A stretch of 64,000 nucleotides of DNA from Sandaracinaceae bacterium (GTDB lineage: Bacteria; Myxococcota_A; Polyangia; Polyangiales; Sandaracinaceae). Shown in pieces: positions 1 to 8,420 of this stretch; positions within the stretch are counted from its first letter, which is position 1, and each line of letters opens with the position of its first letter. The notes beneath the pieces are model-generated. The model saw only the letters and a list, made by a program, of their open reading frames with translations, was not told the origin of the DNA and did not search any database. A program made the position numbers and the translations under genes. The stretch is from positions 310,001 through 374,000 of the forward strand of contig JACKEC010000014.1 of NCBI GenBank assembly GCA_020633195.1. Reading direction: 5' to 3'.

Positions 1-1
1 G

Positions 2-832
2 CCGACCGACTGTCGCCCCGAGTGCACCGACACCCAGCGCTGCTGCGGCGGGAGCTGCATCCAGCGCTCGATCGCCCCAGGCACCGATGGCCGGAGCGAT
101 CCCTCCTTCGCCAACTGCAACGGCTGCGGGATCGCCTGCGACATGGCCCGCGCGAGCTCGTGCAGCGTGCCCGGCGGCGGCGCCGGGATGGCGCGCTGCA
201 TGTGCGGCGACTTCGACCAGTGCCTCGCCGGCGAGTCCTGCGTGAACGAGGGCGGCAGCTGGCTCTGCATCACCACGTCCACGGACCCGAACAACTGCGG
301 GATGATCGGCCGCGCCTGCGCGATGGGCGAGAGCTGCGTCGCCGGCGCCTGCGTCTGCGGCAGCAGCGGCGCCGCCTGCGGCTCCGGCCAGGCGTGCTGC
401 GCCGGGAGCTGCGTGGACACGACCGCGGATCCCGCCAACTGCGGCGGCTGCGGCACCGTGTGCACCCCCGAGGCCCCCGAGTGCAGCGGCGGCAGCTGCA
501 TCTGCGGCGCGTCGGGTCGCGCGTGTGACGCGCCCACCGCCGGCGTCTTCGGCATGGGGGGCTCGCTCGGCGAGACCTGCTGCCCCGGCATGGGCTGCGT
601 CGCGAACAACGACACGAGCTGCGGCTGCATGGCCTGCACCGCGCCCGACACCTGTCAGGTCGGCGGCTCCGGGTTCATCCCCGGGATGAGCGGCACCGAC
701 GTGGCGACCGTCTGCTGCGGCGACAGCTCGGTGGCCTTCCTGGGCTGCGGCGGCTTCCCGTTCCCGTTCCCCGGCGGCGGCGACGGCGGCCTGCCGTTCC
801 CCGGCGGCGACGGCGGTCTCCCCTTCCCGTAG
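2..832 (+). CDS. Cys-rich secreted repeat protein, 5' truncated
   Basis: The reading frame is open from the left edge to the TAG at 830-832, so the start and any signal peptide lie outside the window. The visible ~276 residues are dominated by Cys/Gly motifs such as CCGGSC, NCNGCG, CCAGSCVDT and NCGGCGTVC, repeated at about 40-60 residue spacing, and it ends in a Gly/Asp/Pro-rich tail (GGDGGLPFP twice). Proteins with these CC-GSC and NCGGCG modules are common in the predicted secretome of myxobacteria, where they are usually of unknown function; many disulfides and an extracytoplasmic location are likely. No enzyme motif is seen. The tail resembles in style that of the lipoprotein at 53959-54474. 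The gene converges on the minus-strand gene at 855. Function unknown. Confidence 0.75.
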   Translation, partial: PTDCRPECTDTQRCCGGSCIQRSIAPGTDGRSDPSFANCNGCGIACDMARASSCSVPGGGAGMARCMCGDFDQCLAGESCVNEGGSWLCITTSTDPNNCGMIGRACAMGESCVAGACVCGSSGAACGSGQACCAGSCVDTTADPANCGGCGTVCTPEAPECSGGSCICGASGRACDAPTAGVFGMGGSLGETCCPGMGCVANNDTSCGCMACTAPDTCQVGGSGFIPGMSGTDVATVCCGDSSVAFLGCGGFPFPFPGGGDGGLPFPGGDGGLPFP

Positions 833-854
833 CCGCTCCCGGGCGGATCGCCGT

Positions 855-2132
855 TCACCGCACGGCGATCAGCACCAGCATCACGAGCACCACCAAGCCG
901 GCGCCCGCGATCACGGCCCAGCCTTTCTGGAAGGCGGCCTTGTCGTAGGCGCCGAGCGCGCGTTCGTGGAGCGCGATCTCCCGCTCGCGTGAGGCCAGCG
1001 CGCGCTGCATCGCGAGGACCGAGCGAGCCCGCGCGGGCTCGACGTCCTCGGCGATCCGACGCTCCACGGCGGCGCGGGCGAGCTCTTCGACCGCCTCGTG
1101 GTAGCGCTGCTCGGCCTCGCCGGCGGTCGAGAGGTGGACCTTCTCGGTCCGGTCCTGCGCCTGGTCGACGGCGCGCCGCTGCTTCTCGAGATCGTTGATC
1201 GCGGAGAGCATCACCGCGAGCTCCTTGCGGGCCTTCGCGAGCTGAGGCTCGAGCTCGTCCACGTGCCCCTGCGCCTTCTCGACGTCAGCGCGGCGCGCCT
1301 GGATCTCGGCCTCGAGCAGCTCGAGCTTGGGCGCGTCGATCGCGCCGCCCTCGGCCGCCGTCGTCCGCAGGTTCCGGATCTCGATCTCGACCCGGCGCAT
1401 GCGCGCCGTGACGCGGCGCAGGTCGTTCTCGCGCGTGGACATCTGCGTGGCGAGCTTCGTCTCGCGATCGCGGTAGGGGCCGCTCGCCTTCTCGGCCTCC
1501 TGGACCTTGGCCGCCAGCGAGCTGCGCTGCGCGTCCGCCGCCTCGCGCGCCTGGACCCACGCCTCGTTCCGGCCCGCGGACACCTGGCCGGTCTCGTCGC
1601 ACGCCGCGAGCTGCGCCGAGAGCCCTCGGAGCCCGTCCGCGTCCTTGCGCGCGTGGAGCGCCCGGCCGAGCTCGACGAGGGAGTCCTTCACGTCCTTGTC
1701 GGCCGCCCCGCGCAGGTTTCGGAGCTCGGCGAGCGACTTCTTCAAGGCCATGCGCCGCTGCGTGACGAGGATCGCGTACGGCACCCAGGTCACGAAGGAC
1801 GCGGGCGCCTCGCCGTAGTCGGCGAGCGCGGCGACCTCCACCTCGTCCACCGCCAGGACACCCGCGGTGGGGACCGGCGCGTCGCGTCGCGGCGGCGGTG
1901 GCGCGGGCAGCGGGAGATCGGGGGGCGCCTGATCGAGCTCGAGATCCGGGAGCGGTCCGTCGTCGAGGCCCGAGAAGGGATCACCGACGACGCGGCCGGC
2001 GGTGTCGCCGGGGTCGAACGGGCGAGGGTGGGTGCCCGAGCGGACCGACTCGGTGTCGATCGCGAGCTCGGACCATCCGGAGGCGGGGCCGTTCGGGGCG
2101 AGGGGGTCGTCCTCTGGGGCCTCTTTGCCCAT
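855..2132 (-). CDS. Coiled-coil protein with C-terminal membrane anchor
   Basis: 425 residues from an ATG at 2132. The first ~110 residues are acidic and Pro-rich and look disordered. Residues ~120-390 are a long Ala/Glu/Arg/Lys-rich coiled coil (heptad-like stretches such as LEAEIQARRADVEKAQ and LEPQLAKARKELAVM). The last ~20 residues form a single hydrophobic helix (AVIAGAGLVVLVMLVLIAV) ending in one Arg. This is the layout of a tail-anchored protein with a cytoplasmic rod. No enzyme domain is recognised. It is the last of three minus-strand genes (3384 down to 855) with short gaps (29 bases to the upstream gene). A role as a scaffold or as an envelope-associated structural protein is only a guess. 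Confidence 0.8.
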   Translation of the reverse strand: MGKEAPEDDPLAPNGPASGWSELAIDTESVRSGTHPRPFDPGDTAGRVVGDPFSGLDDGPLPDLELDQAPPDLPLPAPPPPRRDAPVPTAGVLAVDEVEVAALADYGEAPASFVTWVPYAILVTQRRMALKKSLAELRNLRGAADKDVKDSLVELGRALHARKDADGLRGLSAQLAACDETGQVSAGRNEAWVQAREAADAQRSSLAAKVQEAEKASGPYRDRETKLATQMSTRENDLRRVTARMRRVEIEIRNLRTTAAEGGAIDAPKLELLEAEIQARRADVEKAQGHVDELEPQLAKARKELAVMLSAINDLEKQRRAVDQAQDRTEKVHLSTAGEAEQRYHEAVEELARAAVERRIAEDVEPARARSVLAMQRALASREREIALHERALGAYDKAAFQKGWAVIAGAGLVVLVMLVLIAVR

Positions 2133-2161
2133 CGGAGGAGTCTACCCCACCGAGGGTCTCC

Positions 2162-2785
2162 TCAGCGACGCATGAGCAAGAACCCGATGTCGTCCGCCGC
2201 GAGGCGGACCAGCGCGAGGTGCCACGAGCGCCCCGACGACTCGACACAAAGGATGCCGGGGCAAGCCACCGTCGCGACCCCGGTGTCGGTCCGGACGGCG
2301 AGCCGCGCCGTGTTCTCCTCGAGCATCGCTCGCAGGCTCAGCCCGTGCGCGTCCCTGTCGTCCGGGTGCCGTCCGTCGTGGGCCCACAGGACCGTCCGAC
2401 CGTCCTCGTCGTGAAGGACGACGTCGATGGTGGCCCGGCCTCGGCCCCGATACGTCTGGGTCAGCGCGAGCTCGACGATACGACCCGCGAGCGCGTCGAG
2501 GAGGACACCCGAGGGCAGGTGATGGCGGACGGTGACGAGGTGGTCGCTCATGGCGAGGACGAACGCGTCGCGCCGGACCTCGAGGATGCGACCGCGGAGG
2601 CGCGTCCAGAACGTCAGCGACCCGTCCGCGCCGGAGTGCGTCCCGCAGGCCGACGGCGGCGCGTTCTCGACGCAGAAGAAGATGATCCCCTCGTCGCCCG
2701 CGTGGGCCTCGAAGCGCGCGGCGTCGAGGTCCGCTACGACGCAGGGTCGGGCGCCGTCGAGCTCTCGAGGGGGTGACGTGGGCAT
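2162..2785 (-). CDS. Hypothetical protein
   Basis: 207 residues starting at the ATG at 2785 (MPTSPPRELDGARPCVV). The open frame continues upstream, but there it runs antisense to other sequence and lacks gene-like composition, so this ATG is preferred. The protein has no signal peptide or membrane segment. It looks like a mixed alpha/beta protein with several beta-strand-like stretches (GIIFFCVEN, GRILEVRRDAFVLAM, ATIDVVLHDEDGRTVLWAH). The alternation of basic and hydrophobic strands could fit a PilZ-like or similar small beta-barrel, but the RxxxR and D/NxSxxG signatures are not convincingly present. I do not recognise the family. It lies between the lipoprotein gene at 2911 and the coiled-coil gene at 855, on the same strand. 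Confidence 0.65.
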   Translation of the reverse strand: MPTSPPRELDGARPCVVADLDAARFEAHAGDEGIIFFCVENAPPSACGTHSGADGSLTFWTRLRGRILEVRRDAFVLAMSDHLVTVRHHLPSGVLLDALAGRIVELALTQTYRGRGRATIDVVLHDEDGRTVLWAHDGRHPDDRDAHGLSLRAMLEENTARLAVRTDTGVATVACPGILCVESSGRSWHLALVRLAADDIGFLLMRR

Positions 2786-2910
2786 GTCGGCTGACACCAA
2801 AGCAGGATGCGTACCGTACGAGCGAGGTGGCCCCGCGGTTCGGCGCGCCGGTCCGCCTGTGTCTGCCAGGGCACGATCCGCGTGGACGGCGGGGTGCACC
2901 GACACCAGCC

Positions 2911-3384
2911 CTAGATCCCGGGGTCGGTGAGCACGACCGAGCGCGTGTCGCAAGCGTGGCTCCCGTCCGCGGAGACGGCCTCGGCGGTCAGATCGACGGT
3001 CCGCCCGACGTACTGGTCGACGCTCGGGCTGAAGTTGTCCAGGACGATCAGGTCGGGGTGGCGCACGTAGCGCTCTCCTGCCGGAGCGAAGAGCGCGGCG
3101 CGGAGGGGGATCTCGGAGGGCGCGCCGACCAGCTCGCCCGCCTCCTCGAGGCGGTAGGACAGCGTCAGGTCGAGGTCCATCCCCTCGACCCAGGCCCCGA
3201 CGAGGACGTGGATGCCGCCCTGCGAGCCGCGAACGATGTCGAGCTCGCCGCCGCTGGGAGGGAGGGACCGGATGCGCGATCCGCCCCGTCCGACCTCCAC
3301 GCTCCCCGACCCCGTACCGCACTCGGTGGGGCCGGGCGGAGAGCACGCGCCGAGGGCGATCGTGAGGGCGAGGGCGAGCCGCAT
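2911..3384 (-). CDS. Small predicted lipoprotein
   Basis: 157 residues from the ATG at 3384. The N-terminus MRLALALTIALGACSPPG is a lipoprotein signal with a short basic n-region, a hydrophobic core and a lipobox LGAC (Cys14), so the mature protein should be lipid-anchored. The rest is a small beta-rich domain (GGIHVLVGAWVEGMDLDLTL, DLTAEAVSADG) with a probable disulfide pair late in the chain. No known domain is recognised; the strand pattern would fit an Ig-like or beta-sandwich fold. It is transcribed away from scpA, with about 60 bases between the two starts. Confidence 0.75.
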   Translation of the reverse strand: MRLALALTIALGACSPPGPTECGTGSGSVEVGRGGSRIRSLPPSGGELDIVRGSQGGIHVLVGAWVEGMDLDLTLSYRLEEAGELVGAPSEIPLRAALFAPAGERYVRHPDLIVLDNFSPSVDQYVGRTVDLTAEAVSADGSHACDTRSVVLTDPGI

Positions 3385-3401
3385 CGGCTCCAGGATAGCC
3401 T

Positions 3402-3430
3402 TTGACCCGCGTCGCGGCCGGGTGTACACG
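3402..3430 (+). promoter_or_regulatory. Candidate promoter for the scpA operon
   Basis: TTGACC at 3402-3407, a 17-base spacer, then TACACG at 3425-3430. The -35 box matches the sigma-70 consensus at five of six positions; the -10 box is weak (three of six). It lies in the 60-base divergent gap and ends 14 bases before the GTG start of scpA, which would give a very short leader. In a GC-rich genome this is only suggestive. Confidence 0.3.
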
Positions 3431-3444
3431 CAGGCCCTTCGTCC

Positions 3445-4272
3445 GTGGCCCAAGATCCCCCCGAGCCCCTGGATCCCCGCCTCCACTTCGAGCTGCCCGT
3501 GTTCGAGGGGCCGCTCGACCTGCTGCTGCACCTGATCCGCAAGCACGAGCTGGAGATCCTCGACCTCCCCATCGCCTTCGTGACGGAGCGCTACCTCTCC
3601 TATCTGTCGTTGATGGAGAACCTGAACCTCGACGTCGCGAGCGAGTACCTCGTGATGGCGGCGACCCTCGCGCACATCAAGAGCAAGATGCTCCTGCCGC
3701 AGGAGCCGAAGGACCAGGACGACGAGAGCGAGGAGGAGGAGGTCGACCCGCGCGCCGAGCTGATCCGTCGGCTCCTCGAGTACCAGAAGTACAAGTCCGC
3801 GGCGGAGCTCCTCGGGTCGCGCGCGCTCGCGGGGCGGGACGTCTTCACCCGCGGCTCCGACGCGCCCAAGGCGAGCGGCCCGCCGCCGCTGGCCTCGATG
3901 GGGATCTTCAAGCTCCTCGACGCCTTCTCGAGGGTGCTCAAGCGCGCCAACGCGGAGCTCGCGTTCGAGATCACGACCGAGGGCGTCAGCATCCAGGACC
4001 GGATGGGGCAGCTCGTCGAGATCCTCCGCGAGCGCAAGCAGGTCGAGTTCGAGGCGCTGTTCGAGGGGCAGGTCAAGGTCTACGACCTCGTCGTGACGTT
4101 CATGGCCATCCTCGAGATGGCCAAGCGCCGCCTCGTCTCCATCTACCAAGCGGACCCGTACTCGCCGATCCACCTGCGCTCGACGGTCGTCGCCGATGAC
4201 GGTATGGAGGCCGATGGGGTGGAGGCGCCTGCGTCGTCCGCGCCAGAGTCGTCCGCGCCAGAGGAAGAATGA
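3445..4272 (+). CDS. scpA: Segregation and condensation protein A
   Basis: 275 residues from a GTG start. ScpA is the kleisin that bridges the Smc ATPase heads together with ScpB in the bacterial condensin that compacts and segregates chromosomes. The N-terminal kleisin signature is clear: FELPVFEGPLDLLLHLIRKH followed by ELEILDLPIAFVTERYL and YLVMAATLAHIKSKMLLP. The C-terminal winged-helix part (VVTFMAILEMAKRRLVSI) binds the Smc head. An acidic linker (DDESEEEEVDPRAELIRRLLEYQKYK) is usual for the family. The tail after about residue 250 is Ala/Ser/Glu-rich. The last four bases (ATGA) overlap the scpB start, so the two are translationally coupled, as expected for obligate partners. Confidence 0.96.
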   Translation: MAQDPPEPLDPRLHFELPVFEGPLDLLLHLIRKHELEILDLPIAFVTERYLSYLSLMENLNLDVASEYLVMAATLAHIKSKMLLPQEPKDQDDESEEEEVDPRAELIRRLLEYQKYKSAAELLGSRALAGRDVFTRGSDAPKASGPPPLASMGIFKLLDAFSRVLKRANAELAFEITTEGVSIQDRMGQLVEILRERKQVEFEALFEGQVKVYDLVVTFMAILEMAKRRLVSIYQADPYSPIHLRSTVVADDGMEADGVEAPASSAPESSAPEEE

Positions 4273-5576
4273 GCAGCCAAGTCGAGGCAGAGGTCGAGGT
4301 CGAGGAGGACGCGCCGAGCGCGGACGCCGCCGCGGTGGACGCGGAGGCCAGCGAGGACCCGGAGGCCGTCGAGGCCACCGACGAGGTCGAGGACGCCGAG
4401 CCCGAGGCGGTCGCCGAGGACGCCGCCGAGGACGACGGTGAGGAGGGGGCTCGTTCCGAGGACCGCCCCGGTCCCGCCAAGGCCAAGCCCTCGTCGGTCA
4501 GCGCCGAGCATCTCAAGAGCGTGCTCGAGAGCCTCATCTTCGTCGCGGATCGGCCGGTGACCGCGCGGCGCCTCGCCGGCGTGTCCCGCGCGACGGTCGC
4601 CGAGGTGCGCGACGCGATCGCCGAGCTCATGGCCGACTACGAGGGCCGCGGGATCGATCTCGTCGAGCTCTCGGACGGCTACCAGTTCCGGTCGGCCGCC
4701 AAGAACGCGCCGTTCGTCCGGGACATCGTCGCCAAGCGGCCCATCCGCTTGAGCCGGGCGCAGCTCGAGACCCTGTCCATCGCCGCCTACCGGCAGCCCC
4801 TGACGAAGCCCGAGCTCGAGGAGATCCGCGGGGTCGACTCGTCCTCCGCGCTCAAGGTGCTGCTCGAGCGGGGCCTCCTGAAGATCCTGGGTCGCAAGGA
4901 GGAGGCCGGCCGCCCGCTGCTCTACGGGACCTCGCCCTTCTTCCTCGAGTTCTTCGGCCTCAAGGCCCTCGAAGAGCTGCCCACGCTGCGCGAGTTCTCC
5001 GAGCTGTCCGACGAGAGCAAGGAGCTGTTCGCCCGCCGCACCGGCGAGGACATCGAGTCCATCGGCGACATCGCGATCCCCCAGCCGGCCTCGGCCTCCG
5101 ACGACGAAGACGACGGCTTCGACGACGACGACGAGCTCCGCGACCCGGCCGAAGACGGCGAAGAGGGCGAAGAGACGGACTCGGTCACGGAGACGGACGC
5201 GGACGCGGACTCGGACTCGGACGCGGACTCGGACTCGGACGCGGACTCGGACGCGGACTCGGACGCGGACTCGGACTCGGACTCGGATGACGACGAGGAC
5301 GACGAGGACGACGAGGACGACGAGGACGACGAGAGGACGACGACGACGTCTGGGAAGACGACGAGGATTCGGACCCCGACGACCTCCCGAGCGAGGACGA
5401 GTAGCGCCGTCGTCGGCGCGGTGATAGGTCCCGCGCACCATGACTTTCCAGGAGCTGATCCTCGCGCTGAGCCGCTTCTGGGCCGACCGCGGCTGCCTGG
5501 TCGTGCAGCCCTACAACTCGGAGGTCGGCGCGGGCACGTTCAACCCGTCCACCTTCCTCCGAGCGATCGGCCCTGA
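4269..5576 (+). CDS. scpB: Segregation and condensation protein B, acidic tail apparently frameshifted
   Basis: ScpB partners ScpA and Smc in condensin. The core (about residues 75-270) has the ScpB tandem winged helices, e.g. LKSVLESLIFVADRPVTARR, LSRAQLETLSIAAYRQPLTK and GRPLLYGTSPFFLEFFGL. It is preceded by ~75 acidic residues and followed by a very long Asp/Ser/Glu tail. As read, the frame runs to 5576 and overlaps glyQ by 137 bases, with a basic, Thr/Arg-rich end unlike the tail before it. Inserting one G near 5333-5334 (gagagg to gaggagg) restores the acidic frame, which then ends in DLPSEDE and a TAG at 5402-5404, just before glyQ. I infer a one-base deletion or a sequencing error. The core domain is unaffected. 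Confidence 0.9.
   Translation: MSSQVEAEVEVEEDAPSADAAAVDAEASEDPEAVEATDEVEDAEPEAVAEDAAEDDGEEGARSEDRPGPAKAKPSSVSAEHLKSVLESLIFVADRPVTARRLAGVSRATVAEVRDAIAELMADYEGRGIDLVELSDGYQFRSAAKNAPFVRDIVAKRPIRLSRAQLETLSIAAYRQPLTKPELEEIRGVDSSSALKVLLERGLLKILGRKEEAGRPLLYGTSPFFLEFFGLKALEELPTLREFSELSDESKELFARRTGEDIESIGDIAIPQPASASDDEDDGFDDDDELRDPAEDGEEGEETDSVTETDADADSDSDADSDSDADSDADSDADSDSDSDDDEDDEDDEDDEDDERTTTTSGKTTRIRTPTTSRARTSSAVVGAVIGPAHHDFPGADPRAEPLLGRPRLPGRAALQLGGRRGHVQPVHLPPSDRP
5184..5333 (+). repeat. Low-complexity Asp/Ser/Ala/Glu-coding repeat in scpB
   Basis: About 150 bases of short tandem units: first GAC-GCG-GAC-TCG type codons (encoding DADSDSDADSDSD), then GAC-GAC-GAG units (DDEDDEDDE). Such tracts slip easily in replication and are hard to sequence, and the apparent scpB frameshift sits at its downstream edge. 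Confidence 0.85.
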
Positions 5577-6375
5577 GCCGTGGAACGTCGCCTACGTGGA
5601 GCCCTCGCGGCGCCCGACCGACGGTCGCTACGGCGACAACCCCAATCGGCTCCAGCAGTTCCACCAGTTCCAGGTGATCCTCAAGCCGGCGCCGCTCGAC
5701 ATCCAGCAGCTCTACGTGGACTCGCTGGTCGCGATGGGCACCAACCCCGACGAGCACGACATCCGGTTCGTCGAGGACGACTGGGAGTCGCCGACCCTCG
5801 GCGCTTGGGGCCTCGGCTGGCAGGTGTGGCTCGACGGGCTCGAGATCTCCCAGTTCACCTACTTCCAGCAGGTCGGCGGGATCGACTGCAGCCCGATCAG
5901 CGGCGAGCTGACCTACGGGCTCGAGCGGATCGCCATGTACCTGCAGGACGTCGACGACGTGTACGACCTCGAGTACGCGAACGGCATCAAGTACGGCGAG
6001 CTGTTCAAGCGCAACGAGTGGGAGTGGAGCACCTACAACTTCGAGCGCGCCGACGTCGCGTTGCACTTCCGGCACTTCGACGAGTACGAGGCCGAGTGCC
6101 GTCGCCTGATGGGCCTCTCGGAGAAGAAGGGGAAGGGCAACGCGCTGATCTGGGACGAAGCGGACCCGCTCCAGCGCCTGGTCCTGCCCGCCTACGACTG
6201 CGTCGTGAAGTGCTCGCACCTGTTCAACGTCCTGGACGCGCGCGGCGCCATCAGCGTGACCGAGCGGCAGCGGTTCATCGGGCGCGTGCGGCACATCGCG
6301 CGCGGCGTGAGTGAGGCCTGGCTGGCCCAGCGTGAGGCCCTCGGATTTCCCCTCGTGAAGGAGGCGCGGTCGTGA
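5440..6375 (+). CDS. glyQ: Glycyl-tRNA synthetase alpha subunit
   Basis: 311 residues from the ATG at 5440; usual length for the family (~300). It forms an alpha2beta2 enzyme with GlyS that charges tRNA-Gly. Recognisable class II core: MTFQELILALSRFWADRGC, QPYNSEVGAGTFNPSTFLRA, EPWNVAYVEPSRRPTDGRYG, NRLQQFHQFQVILKPAP, and motif 3 region GELTYGLERIAMYLQ. The start falls after the restored scpB stop (5404), which supports the scpB frameshift reading. It overlaps glyS by four bases (GTGA). Confidence 0.97.
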   Translation: MTFQELILALSRFWADRGCLVVQPYNSEVGAGTFNPSTFLRAIGPEPWNVAYVEPSRRPTDGRYGDNPNRLQQFHQFQVILKPAPLDIQQLYVDSLVAMGTNPDEHDIRFVEDDWESPTLGAWGLGWQVWLDGLEISQFTYFQQVGGIDCSPISGELTYGLERIAMYLQDVDDVYDLEYANGIKYGELFKRNEWEWSTYNFERADVALHFRHFDEYEAECRRLMGLSEKKGKGNALIWDEADPLQRLVLPAYDCVVKCSHLFNVLDARGAISVTERQRFIGRVRHIARGVSEAWLAQREALGFPLVKEARS

Positions 6376-8420
6376 GCGCCGAGACGTTCCTGCTCGAGAT
6401 CGGCGTCGAGGAGCTCCCGTCCTCGTTCGTCGCCAGCGCGCTCGGGGCGATGCCCGCGCTCTTCGGAGCCGAGCTCGACAACGCGCGCATCGACCACGGC
6501 GCGATCCGCGCCCTCGGCACGCCGCGACGGCTCACGCTCCTCGTCGAGGGGCTCGCCGAGCGGCAGGCCGATCTCGCGGAGAAGGTCTCCGGCCCGCCGA
6601 AGGCGGCCGCGTTCGAAGAGGACGGCACGCCCAAGAAGGGCGCGATCGGCTTCGCGAAGAAGCTCGGCATCCCCGTCGAGGCGCTGACCATCGAGGACAC
6701 CGACAAGGGCCCCTACGTCTTCGGGCGACGGGACGAGCCCGGCGCGCCCGTCGCCGAGGTCCTCCCCGAGCTCCTCGCGCGCTTCTTCGGGCGCATCCCG
6801 TTCCCCAAGTCGATGCGCTGGGGCGACGGCCACATCGCGTTCGGCCGACCCGTGCACTGGGTGGTCTGCCTCCGCGGCGGCGCGGTCGTCGACGCCGAGC
6901 TCGCCGGGGTGAAGGCCGGCCGCGCCTCGCGCGGGCACCGCTTCCTCTCGCCCGCCGGCTTCGACCTCGACCACGCCGACGCGTACGTCGAGCGGCTGCG
7001 CGAGGCGCGCGTCCTCGTGGATCCCGCCGAGCGCGAGCGCGTGATGCTCGAGCGGCTCGAGGCCGCCGCCGCGCAGGCCGGCGGGGCGATGATCGAGGAC
7101 GCCTTCTTGGTCGGCGAGAACCTCTCGATGGTGGAGGAGCCGCACGTGATCTGCGGCACCTTCGACGCGGCCTTCCTCGAGCTCCCCGACGAGGTGAGCA
7201 TCGGGGTGATGCGCGGGCACCAGCGCTACTTCGCGCTCCGCGACGCAGCGGGGAAGCTGCTCCCGCGCTACCTCGCCGTCGTCAACACGGACCGGTCGCC
7301 CGAGATCATCATCCGCGGAAACGACCGCGTGCTGCGCGCCCGCCTCGCGGACGCGCGCTTCTTCGTCGAGGAGGACCGCGAGCGCGGCCTCGAGGCGATG
7401 GCGCCGCAGCTCGATCAGGTGGTCTTCCAGGCCAAGCTCGGCAGCGTCGGCGAGCGCGCGCGCCGTCTGATGGAGGCGGTCGCCGACGATCCGGTGGCGA
7501 AGGAGGCGGCGCGGCTCTGCAAGGCGGATCTCGTGAGCCTCATCGTCGGCGAGTTCCCGGAGCTCCAGGGCCAGATGGGTCGCTTCTACGCGGAGCGCTC
7601 GGGGGTCGACCTCGAGGTCGCGCGCGCCATCGAGGAGCACTACCTCCCGCGCGGCGCCGGCGACGGAGTCCCGACCACCGCCTCGGCCGCGCGCCTCGCG
7701 GTGGCCGAGCGCGCCGACGCCCTCGTGGGCTGCTTCGGGATCGGCCTGGTCCCGAGCGGCTCGGCGGATCCCTTCGCGCTGCGGCGCGCGACGCTCGGCG
7801 TGATCCGGGTCGCGCTCGAGGGGCCCATCGACGTCGACGTCCGCGCCACCCTCGCGGCGGCGCACGCGGCCTACGAGGCGCAGGCGAAGCCCGTCGGGGC
7901 TCGCGACGAGGTCCTGCAGGCCCTCGACGAGTTCTTCCGCGGTCGCCTCCGCGCGCACTTCGCCGCGGAGCTCCCGGGCGACGTCGTCGACGCGTGCCTC
8001 GGCGCCTGGGCCGGCGGCTCGGTCCGCGACCTGCGCGCGCGCCTCGACGCGCTCGACGCCTTCCGCGGCCTGCCCGCGTACGAGGCGCTCGCGGTCGCGT
8101 TCAAGCGCGCCTACAACATCGCAAAGGACGTTCCCCCCGGTGACGTCGACGCCGCGCTCCTCACCGAGCCGGCCGAGCAGGCGCTCGCCGAGCGGTGGCG
8201 CTCGGTCGGCGCCCGCGTGGAGGAGCACGCCGCGGCGGGTCACTACCAGGAGGCGCTCACCCTCGTCGCCGAGGAGCTGCGCGAGCCGATCGATCGGTTC
8301 TTCGAAGAGGTCTTCGTCATGGTGGAGGACGAGGCGGTCCGCACCAATCGCCTGCGCCTGCTCGGATCGATCGCCCGCACCTTGACGGCGATCGCCCACT
8401 TCCACCTGCTCTCGGCATGA
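6372..8420 (+). CDS. glyS: Glycyl-tRNA synthetase beta subunit
   Basis: 682 residues from a GTG start that overlaps the glyQ stop; family members are ~690. The beta subunit supplies tRNA recognition. Typical signatures are FLLEIGVEELPSSFVASA at the N-terminus, FPKSMRWGDGHIAFGRPVHW, FLVGENLSMVEEPHVICG, VMRGHQRYFALRDAAGKLLPR, NDRVLRARLADARFFVEEDR and the GIGLVPSGSADPFALRRAT segment near the HD-like domain. The C-terminal anticodon-binding-like helices (FKRAYNIAKDV, FFEEVFVMVEDEAVRTNRL) are intact. The stop overlaps the ATG of the next gene (ATGA), so glyQ, glyS and the PPDK-like gene are probably one transcript. Confidence 0.97.
   Translation: MSAETFLLEIGVEELPSSFVASALGAMPALFGAELDNARIDHGAIRALGTPRRLTLLVEGLAERQADLAEKVSGPPKAAAFEEDGTPKKGAIGFAKKLGIPVEALTIEDTDKGPYVFGRRDEPGAPVAEVLPELLARFFGRIPFPKSMRWGDGHIAFGRPVHWVVCLRGGAVVDAELAGVKAGRASRGHRFLSPAGFDLDHADAYVERLREARVLVDPAERERVMLERLEAAAAQAGGAMIEDAFLVGENLSMVEEPHVICGTFDAAFLELPDEVSIGVMRGHQRYFALRDAAGKLLPRYLAVVNTDRSPEIIIRGNDRVLRARLADARFFVEEDRERGLEAMAPQLDQVVFQAKLGSVGERARRLMEAVADDPVAKEAARLCKADLVSLIVGEFPELQGQMGRFYAERSGVDLEVARAIEEHYLPRGAGDGVPTTASAARLAVAERADALVGCFGIGLVPSGSADPFALRRATLGVIRVALEGPIDVDVRATLAAAHAAYEAQAKPVGARDEVLQALDEFFRGRLRAHFAAELPGDVVDACLGAWAGGSVRDLRARLDALDAFRGLPAYEALAVAFKRAYNIAKDVPPGDVDAALLTEPAEQALAERWRSVGARVEEHAAAGHYQEALTLVAEELREPIDRFFEEVFVMVEDEAVRTNRLRLLGSIARTLTAIAHFHLLSA

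Noticed and set aside
4143..5441. Minus-strand open frame with Arg-Val repeats
   Set aside because: It is the reverse of the GAC/TCG acidic tract of scpB; the repeats have no independent support.
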